Assembly (NCBI GenBank): GCA_025331125.1
Contig: JAOALB010000148.1
Coordinates: forward strand, 1-64,000
Direction of reading: 5' to 3'
DNA length: 64,000 nucleotides
From: Mycogone perniciosa
Lineage: Eukaryota > Ascomycota > Sordariomycetes > Hypocreales > Hypocreaceae
Under the pieces are notes generated by a model. That model saw only the letters and a program-made list of their open reading frames with translations, was not told the DNA's origin and ran no database searches. A program made the position numbers and the translations under genes. Positions 57,006 through 64,000 of this stretch are shown here, in pieces. Every line of letters starts with the position of its first letter. Within the stretch, counting starts at the first letter, position 1.

Positions 57006-57846
57006 TATTTGTTGTATATTTGGGAACTACTTAATATCATACATGTAGCCATTTTGAACCAAAGCGTAAATTCTCTGAATGCAGGGTAGCCGTGATAAAC
57101 AGACCAATCTCCAGAAACAAGGGAGTGCAAAAGAATAAAAGATATTATTTGCGAAGGTCTGATTGACTTAGCATTTACTATGAGTCTAATTTATTCAACA
57201 CAGCTACTTTGGCCGGAAATAACCGTTGCTTCGAGTCTAGAGGAATCGTAGAAGAATGGTAGAAGAATTGCAGGATATCGTACAGGTACCTCACAAGTTC
57301 CAATGCGGCGGATATGAGCAAGTAGTAGGACATGCGGAGAAAACCCCAAGGTTATCAGCCACCGTCCCGCAAACAGTGCCTCGGAAACTCCCTCATCTCC
57401 TAGCCCTTTTCACTTTAGAGACTACCAACAGTGTAGATGGTCTGATGATAGCCGACTAAAGAGGATTCCTTCATGTGGAGTAATGCCTAGTCCAAATTGT
57501 CTGACGAATCGGAGTGCTGAAAATGCGACCAAGCCAATCACATAACATCGTTGGGGCAGTAAGAAAGTGGCGATGACCTCCGTTCCCGGGGTTGATCTCC
57601 CCGATGAGCGAACGGGCCGGGCGGATTTGCGGAGTCGCTTGATGAAAGCTCTACTATGTACTCCTGCTACTGAAAGGTAGAGAGTTCTGCTCCCGAAAAG
57701 ACCGCTATCTCCGTAAGATGGAGGACATATGTTGCAGTACAATCGACTATAAATATGATTATGGGCATCTCTCAGACCTCCCATTATAGGAATCAGCATC
57801 TCTCTCTTCCAGTATTGTCTCTGCCCTTCAGAAGAACCCCCTTACA
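57006..57846. other. intergenic region
   Basis: 841 bp between the tRNA and the alpha/beta hydrolase gene. The last ~70 bp are pyrimidine-rich leader. No gene is recognised. Confidence 0.55.
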
Positions 57847-58764
57847 ATGAAGCAAAGCGTCAGTTTTGATAGCCAAGGCCTGAAACTGGCCGCCCATCTC
57901 TTCATCCCCGACAGTACAGCTGATGGAAAGCTCCCTGCCATTATCGTCGGCCATCCAGCAAGCGGTGTGAAGGAGCAAACTGCCGGTTTACACGCCCAGC
58001 GTCTTAGTGACGCCGGTTTCGTTACGATTGCCTTTGACGCTGCCTTCGGTGGGGAGAGCGAGGGCCAGCTGCGTGGACTCGAAGACCCAGGCCAACGTGT
58101 TGAGGATTTCAAGAACGCAGTATCTTTCCTTTCCAATCATGAACGAGTTGACCCGGCTCGCATCGGAGTCCTAGGCATCTGCGCATCTGCAGGGTATGTT
58201 ACTGTTGCGGCTGCGACGGACATTCGCATCAAGGTCGTTGCTACAGTTAGCGGCACCGACCTAGGCATCTTCTTCCGTAAGGGTTTCAACGGCAAACAAG
58301 ACCCTTCCGCCCTAAAGACACAGCTTGAGTTGGTGGCACGAGCAAGAACTGCAGCAGCGGCGCCAAACGGCACAATGGAGACCTTTCCTCTATTCCCACC
58401 CGATGGGGCAACTGCGCGCCAACTTGGACAATATGTCTATGAGGGTTGGGAGTATTACAATACTACACGCGGTGCTCACCCTCGTACAACGAAAGCTTTC
58501 CCTTGGAGCAATGTCGACAAAATTGCAACCTTCAAAGGCTTTGCATTCATCTCGCAGATTGCCCCAAGGCCGTACTTGATGATCTTGGGGGCAAACGCGG
58601 ACACCAAGTGGATGGGAGAGGAAGCATTCCAGAATGCATCCGAGCCCAAAGAGTTGTTTTGGGTTCAGGGTGCGTCGCACGTCGATCTGTACGACAAAGA
58701 GGAGCCTGTTGGAAAAGCTGTAACGCGCCTTACTGACTACTATCGACAATGGCTCAAGGCCTAG
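57847..58764 (+). CDS. alpha/beta hydrolase, dienelactone-hydrolase/YcjY-like
   Basis: A single-exon gene of 305 residues with a complete alpha/beta-hydrolase fold. The start MKQSVSFDSQGLKLAAHLFIP leads into a strand and oxyanion region (PAIIVGHPASGVKEQTAGLHA). The nucleophile elbow is GICASAG (about 110-116), which puts Cys112 rather than Ser at the nucleophile position, as in dienelactone hydrolases. The acid is probably the Asp in GANADT (about 252), and the His lies in GASHVDLYD (about 279). No signal peptide is present, so it should be cytosolic. Relatives in fungi often sit in secondary-metabolite clusters and act as hydrolases or acyl transferases; here no biosynthetic neighbour ties it to a pathway, so the substrate is unknown. 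Confidence 0.85.
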   Translation: MKQSVSFDSQGLKLAAHLFIPDSTADGKLPAIIVGHPASGVKEQTAGLHAQRLSDAGFVTIAFDAAFGGESEGQLRGLEDPGQRVEDFKNAVSFLSNHERVDPARIGVLGICASAGYVTVAAATDIRIKVVATVSGTDLGIFFRKGFNGKQDPSALKTQLELVARARTAAAAPNGTMETFPLFPPDGATARQLGQYVYEGWEYYNTTRGAHPRTTKAFPWSNVDKIATFKGFAFISQIAPRPYLMILGANADTKWMGEEAFQNASEPKELFWVQGASHVDLYDKEEPVGKAVTRLTDYYRQWLKA

Positions 58765-59825
58765 TTAGACCCTGGAAGTTGGGGGCCGTTGCTGAATGCG
58801 TTAGGAGTTTTAGGTTGTATCTATTTCGCTGTCGGTTGCCACTATCAATTTAGTGTTTTCTGCTCCTTGCATGATATTGATATTGACCTCACATCCGTGA
58901 TCTGATCTGATGTCCAATGGAGGTCACCCAGCTGGAGGGAGCCCCTTGAATCAGAGCCCTACGATAAGACATCAGCGGCGCCCCGACTCCCAACTTGAAG
59001 GTGATAATGTATGTACTCCGTAGTGTATTCTCAATTTCCCTCTTGATTATGGCCGCTCTTCCACTTCTTAGACTGGTCCATGATTCAGAGGACAACGATG
59101 AGAATAACAGCCAATAAGAGGATGTTGCTGCTGTCGCTGCTCCTGGCTGTCGTAATACTAATGCCCAGCTAATGGCAGAACGATAAGCACGATCGATGAT
59201 ATTGCTGCCGCACGCTTAAAGCCGTTGGATTTGATGTCAATCTTGAGGCTGCAATCTTGAGGCTGGGACTTGGCCGGGTACTGTACACGCGCTGTCTCCA
59301 CCATAACATTGGAACCTTCAAGTGGGGGTCAAAAAAGAGAGACCATTAAGATAGCATTATATAGAACATAACCACTGGATAAGAGTCATTTCTAGTCGCT
59401 GAGTGCTATCCATGGCAGTGATACCAGTAATCTACAGTAATTCGTACTCTGTGGTATTTGAAGTAGTAATTTGCAGTACGGAGTACCTAGTTGGAGATGG
59501 CTGTGGCAATGTATGAGCTGATGTCTTGTAGTCCCTGTTTTTCTGTCACCCCCTTGGCCCTTTTGTCTCGCTCTTACTACTCGTACTCCGTATGGATTGT
59601 GCAATTGACCCAACCAACGTGAACTTAACCTTCAATTGGAAGGCCGGACCAGGTTGTGCAGATGATGCCGTGTAATACACACAAAAGGCCTGTCTCTGGC
59701 ATGGAGCACTGTCTTTCGTCATCTCCTTGACCTTCCATATCAAGGACTTCGCCCCTCTCCCATTTCTGTCCTCTGGTCACTCAACACAGCACTCGAGGAG
59801 AGTCCAGCTCGACAGACGACCCGAA
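58765..59825. other. intergenic region, promoter of the S28 peptidase gene
   Basis: 1.06 kb. It contains three copies of the TACTCCGTA/TACGGAGTA motif (59014-59022, 59477-59485, 59584-59592). The frame upstream of the peptidase is open from about 59727, but it lacks protein character before the ATG at 59826. No gene is seen. Confidence 0.55.
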
Positions 59826-61598
59826 ATGGTCGCCTTCAATCACATCGCCAGATATGGCGCTGCCAGCCTGGTGGCAGCAGGTTATGCCGCGGCCTTGGTT
59901 CCCCTAAACCTCGCCATACACGCCATTGACGTCCACTCGAAGCTCGACCCCGACCCCGAGCAGCGCCTCTCGATCGCGCGCGAATATCCCAACATCAAGC
60001 CCTACAACTTCTCTGTGCCCATTGACCACTTCCACAACGACTCGAGGTACGAGCCACACGCGGATGGGACATTCCCGCTGCGATACTGGCTCGACATCTC
60101 CAACTACAAGCCTGGCGGCCCTGTCATCATCCTCCACTCCGGCGAGTTCGACAGCGTCCAGAGGCTGCCTTATTTGCAACATGGCATCGTGCCCATCCTG
60201 ACCAAGGCCACGGGAGGCGTTGGCCTCATCCTCGAGCACCGCTACTACGGCACAAGCTACCCTGTCCCCAATGTCACGACCGAAAACCTCCGCTTCCTGA
60301 CGACCGACCAAGCCCTCGCCGACACAGCATACTTCGCCCAACACGTCGTCTTTCCCGGGCTCGAGCACCTCGATCTCACCTCGCCCGGAACACCGTGGAT
60401 TATCTACGGTGGCTCCTACGCCGGTGGCTTTGCCGCATTTACAAGAAAGCTGTATCCGGATGTATACTGGGGCGCCATCTCGTCTTCGGGCGTGACGGCG
60501 GCCGTTGACGACCTCTGGCAGTACTTTGAGGCAGCGCGCCAGTATGCTCCTGGTAATTGTGGCCTGACCACTCAGAAGCTGACACACATCGTCGATACGG
60601 TCCTCTTTGGAGGCGACCGCGCCAAGGTCGGCCAATTGAAGAGAATGTTTGGCCTTGGCGATCTGGAAGACGACGCCGAGTTTGCCACCACCATCGTTCG
60701 CGGCCTCTACGGGCTTCAGTCCACCAACTGGGACCCAGAAGAGGATTCCCCTCTGCTCGGTATCTACTGCGGAATCATTACCTCGGATGCCCAGCTTTTC
60801 CCCAGCACTACTCATCTAATTCACCCTGTGCGACGCCTCGTAGCCCAGGCTGGGTTTGCAGCCCAGAGCGATGTGCTTACCAATCAAATGCTCAACTACA
60901 TCGGCTATATCAGGGATGTTATCAAGGAGGATAGGCGGACGGTGTGCAAGGGCAAGACTATTGTGGAATGCTACTCCTCTCAGTCTGTATCGGAGGATGT
61001 CAGTCTGAACGCTGGATGGTTTCGAAACTGGAGCTACCAGGTCTGCACACAGTAGGTTTTCTCTGGACAGTTAACACCATTTGCTTTAGGAAAACATGTA
61101 CTGACCAAGACATCTTGTAGGTGGGGATACTTCGTCACTGGCTCCGGAACTCCCAAGGATCAACTCGCCATGATTTCTCGGGCCATCACTCTTGAATTCG
61201 CCTCAAAACTCTGCCAGGCTTGGTTCAACATCACCACCCGCCCGGACGTCGAGGCTATAAACAAGATGGGCGGTTTCAACTTCAGCTATCCGCGTCTTGC
61301 TATCATTGACGGCGTGCAAGACCCTTGGCGTGCAGCTTCGCCTCATGCCACTGGCCTTCCGGATCGCAAGTCAACCGTTACGGAGCCCTTTATGCTGATT
61401 GACTGGGGTGTACACCACTGGGATGAATTTGGCCTGCCTGAGGATGCTGACATCCCAGGTCTACCTCCATCGCAGGTCGTCGAAGCACATAAGGCAGAGA
61501 TTGAGTTTGTCAAGGCGTGGCTGAGAGAGTGGGAGGAGGAGAAGAAGGGGAAGTCGAAGCCGAGTCAGGACGATGATGAAATGCCTGGGGAGCTGTAA
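59826..61598 (+). CDS. secreted serine carboxypeptidase, family S28
   Basis: Two exons, 59826-61051 and 61121-61598, give 567 residues; the intron has donor GTAGGT and acceptor CTTGTAG, and the join reads VCTQ followed by WGYFVTGSG. The N-terminus has a hydrophobic segment (about residues 9-30) that can act as a signal peptide. Family S28 (lysosomal Pro-x carboxypeptidase and dipeptidyl peptidase II) motifs are visible: VPIDHFHND, ILEHRYYGTSYP, the nucleophile Ser near residue 198 in IIYGGSYAGGFAAF, the likely acid in DGVQDPWR, and His in GVHHWDEFG. Several N-glycosylation sequons (NFS, NVT, NWS, NIT) support secretion. It probably releases residues next to proline. The Lys/Glu-rich tail of about 30 residues is unlikely to be catalytic. 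Confidence 0.9.
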
Positions 61599-62718
61599 AT
61601 GGATATATGAATGTGTACGAAAGAATATGCTTTGCCTGCTAATGATACTCTAACGTTCCCAGCAAGACCGATCCAATTTCTTCTCTTCGAGAATTGTTTG
61701 GTCATGTCGTTTCCCTTACAATAGCTGGTGTGATGGAGAGGAACCGATGCACCCAAACATATAGCACGCCCAAGGGATATGAAAAAAATGATGTGGAATT
61801 ATCACATATAGTTCTTTACAATATCCATAGGGGCATGACCTTCATCTGTTATTAATTATAGCGGGAATGAGTGCACGCTATGCACAAGCTCCTCTCCACA
61901 GAGCTGGAGGCGCGTCTTTGGGGCGTCGGCGTGCCATTTCGAGTCATAGTTGTAGGCGATAATCCTTGCTTTGGGCACTTTGGCAGGCAGCATGTCAGGG
62001 TCTCGAAGCCAGTTGATACACCTGTCGCCGTCTTTCCATGTCCACGACCAGTCAACATTCGACCCAAGGCCATGTACAGCAATGATGCTGCCTTGGTTAG
62101 ATCGGCGTTCTCTGGAATGACTCTCGAGATCAAAACCTACTCAACCTCGGGCTCTCCATTGCCATTCTCAGTCGGCACAGGGTGCAGTATCTCAAGCGAC
62201 TGTCGGGTACAATTCTACAATGGGATTAACATATTCCCTGTTCGACGGTGGAATCCACAAACATCTTTTGTCCCTTCTGGCGAGTCATCAGCGGAATGTT
62301 CCTCTTGAACGGCTTCGAGCTGTGGTCGCGAGACTGGCGGAGATTCCTTTCCTGCTGACTGTCATAGGTTCGTAACGGTGGCAATGACAGCTCGAATGCA
62401 GCTGAACCCAGATCGCACAAGACCCATGATAACCACAGGGGTGCTATTCCATGTTGGGGTTTGAGTGCCAAGCGTCAATCACAGCCTCTCGTCAGCTGAG
62501 TAACCGCGTGTTGATACTTCGCACATGTGGTTGGTTTGCGAGACGCCACTGACGACCAAACAGCCTCTCAGTACTTCGTACGGAATATACAATGGTGTGA
62601 TGGGCGCGGATGTATATCGCAATGTGAACGGTTCATTGAACTTACAAAGAAACCTGAACACACAGACTGGTATCTTTGCCATCTCATCGTTACTTGCTCG
62701 AAATCATCGAGACTCGCA
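61599..62718. other. intergenic region holding a gene relic
   Basis: 1.12 kb between the S28 gene and the membrane-protein gene. Apart from the minus-strand alpha/beta-hydrolase relic (61856-62092), I see one TACTTCGTAC motif at 62572-62581 and no intact gene. The stretch 62093-62480 may be further decayed coding sequence, but I cannot align it. Confidence 0.55.
61856..62092 (-). pseudogene. relic of an alpha/beta-hydrolase domain of NLR-type fungal proteins
   Basis: In one minus-strand frame, 78 codons from 62092 down read GSIIAVHGLGSNVDWSWTW, then CINWLRDPDML, then ARIIAYNYDSKWHADAPK, then LCGEELVHSVHSF, ending at a stop at 61856-61858. These are conserved pieces of the DUF676/PGAP1-like alpha/beta hydrolase domain often found at the N-terminus of fungal NACHT or ankyrin/TPR proteins. 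The catalytic Ser elbow (GHSxGG) and everything after it are missing, and the frame is broken by a stop about 15 codons upstream of the start given. I read it as a truncated copy, not a gene. An unrecognised intron structure is the alternative. Confidence 0.6.
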
Positions 62719-63544
62719 ATGTCTTCCAAAGCAACGTCGGCTGGAGCTCCCGGCCTCTTCTCAAGCCCTGGTCATCACCGAGGCAGCAGGCTGCCCCTCT
62801 ATCTCCTTCGTCATGGCTGTGGTCTTGTCGCATTCGGGCTTCTGTTCGGCTTCGTCGTGCCCATGACTCCGTATCCGCGCCTCGCCTTCACAGCGCACAT
62901 CCAATTTGCCGCCGAAGGCACCATGGTTCTCGCTGCGGGCCTGCTGCTTCAATCAGATCCATTTCCCAGGGTCGTCAAGGATGGAAACCCACCGCAGACA
63001 GTCCCTCTGGCAGATAGACTAGGCTGGTGGCAGAGACGCATCGTCTACTGGGGCTTTGCGGGCATCTGGGTCACTCTCATGTCTGAGGCGGCGAATGCAT
63101 GGTGGGGGACGCAGTGGGTGTTGGGGTTGGCGCATCAAGCTGCTGGGCTGACTGACGAGGGTCCAGCTAGGAGATGGATGGAGATGGTGGTTGCTGCAGC
63201 ACACTGGCCATTTGCAATGGGTCTTGCTATTGTGGTGAGTGCTTTTGAAGTGAGCGAGAATGATGCTCGACTAATTGTATGTGCGTATAGTGGCCCACCA
63301 TCTTTTCTTCGTTGTGGTGATGGTCCACTGAATGAGTTTGAATGCAATCGACATCTTGCTTTCCAGGGCCAGTGGTCAGATGCTCAAAAATCGCTGGAGC
63401 GTAATATCTCAAATTGCACTGGGGCTTTATGTTGTAGTTTTTCTGCATGTGCTCAACTATTTCCGTAGTAATAATAGTTCCGGAGGAGCTTCACTTCGAG
63501 CCCCAAAGAATAAGATGTTAGGCGTTGCCGATGACTCCGTTTGA
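62719..63544 (+). CDS. four-helix membrane protein, hydroxylaminobenzene mutase-like
   Basis: Three exons, 62719-63234, 63291-63316 (only 26 nt) and 63367-63544, give 239 residues. Intron donors are GTGAGT and GTGATG, acceptors GTATAG and TTCCAG; only this combination keeps the frame open through the last helix. Four hydrophobic segments are visible: CGLVAFGLLFGFVVPM, GTMVLAAGLLL, a middle pair around YWGFAGIWVTLM and MVVAAAHWPFAMGLAIV, and ISQIALGLYVVVFLHVLNYF. The segment RLAFTAHIQFAAEGTMVLAAG resembles bacterial HabA/HabB hydroxylaminobenzene mutases, and fungal homologues are annotated that way. Function in fungi is not established; the family name is homology only. The start ATG gives MSSKATSAGAP; the open frame upstream is not protein-like. 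Confidence 0.72.
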
Positions 63545-64000
63545 AGATGTAACGTAACGCATTCATGGCGCGTGGGATATCTAATCCAGTACTTCGTAAT
63601 CAATGAATCTATGACATTAGCTTGAGCAGAACCATGGATCGATCGTACCGTTGGGTGGTAGGGGATTGTGCTTCATGTCATGCGGCTCATCCCGTTCAAC
63701 ATGTAGCAGCTTCGGGAGTAACGATGCAAATAATACATCAGCATTGGAATCTACAAATTTATCACAGCATAGAGGATCTAGGAATTAAATACAAATGTGC
63801 TGGATTGATGGTTTCATTCACATCATAGACCAACCACCCCTCCACCCATGGTGAGGCCGACTGCCTTCGACCCATCGATAGCCAGTCTATGGAGAGGGAA
63901 TATGGATATCGTCTTCGCCAAGGAAAGAAATACCAAATAGTACTTTAAAAAATTGCCCTGGCCTACTTCATTAGCAAGCCTTGCCAGTCCTCAGGATGCT
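63545..64000. other. right edge, no gene recognised
   Basis: 456 bp to the window end. A TACTTCGTA motif lies at 63590-63598. No open frame resembles a known protein; part of a gene beyond the edge cannot be excluded. Confidence 0.5.

Overview
The window is nuclear DNA from a filamentous ascomycete fungus. Genes are intron-poor, with short introns of about 50-150 nt carrying GTAnGT-type donors and CTAAC/CTGAC-like branch sites. The gene families are typical of Pezizomycotina: a Zn2Cys6 regulator, a ferrichrome synthetase, a fungal choline oxidase/betaine aldehyde dehydrogenase pair and an S28 peptidase. A member of the Sordariomycetes, perhaps Hypocreales, fits best, because an ornithine monooxygenase gene divergent from a ferrichrome synthetase gene is familiar there. 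The genus cannot be read from the sequence.

Layout. (1) 1-9880: one small Cys-rich conserved fungal protein (283-621, minus), then about 9 kb without a credible gene but rich in microsatellites and in a recurrent 9-bp motif. (2) 9881-24731: a dense housekeeping block: F-box protein, ZNF830-like zinc-finger protein, Mediator MED7, Bye1-like PHD/TFIIS-M/SPOC protein, proteasome alpha-3 (PRE9), PAP2 lipid phosphatase, WW/FF-domain TCERG1-like protein, and a Nudix/eIF2B-like fusion. (3) 25561-49803: accessory/secondary-metabolism block: a Zn2Cys6 transcription factor, a sidA-type L-ornithine N5-monooxygenase and, divergently, a 4836-residue ferrichrome-type NRPS (A-T-C-A-T-C-T-C-A-T-C-T-C-T-C). 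The 3-kb intergenic region between them carries three ATCWGATAA iron-GATA sites within 35 bp. (4) 50277-55113: divergent choline oxidase (codA) and betaine aldehyde dehydrogenase (badA), the complete choline-to-glycine-betaine route. Both proteins end in a peroxisomal PTS1-like tripeptide, and a palindromic CRE lies between the genes. (5) 55420-64000: a membrane protein with a Cys-rich ectodomain, an intron-containing tRNA-Ser(UGA), a dienelactone-hydrolase-like alpha/beta hydrolase, a secreted S28 peptidase, a relic of an alpha/beta-hydrolase domain, and a small four-helix membrane protein resembling hydroxylaminobenzene mutase.

Function. SidA hydroxylates ornithine for the hydroxamate groups, and the NRPS assembles the ferrichrome/ferricrocin-type (normally intracellular) siderophore; the GATA triplet implies joint repression by iron. 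CodA and BadA make glycine betaine from choline, probably in peroxisomes. All gene models, exon joins and domain calls were made by eye from the sequence; no database search was run.
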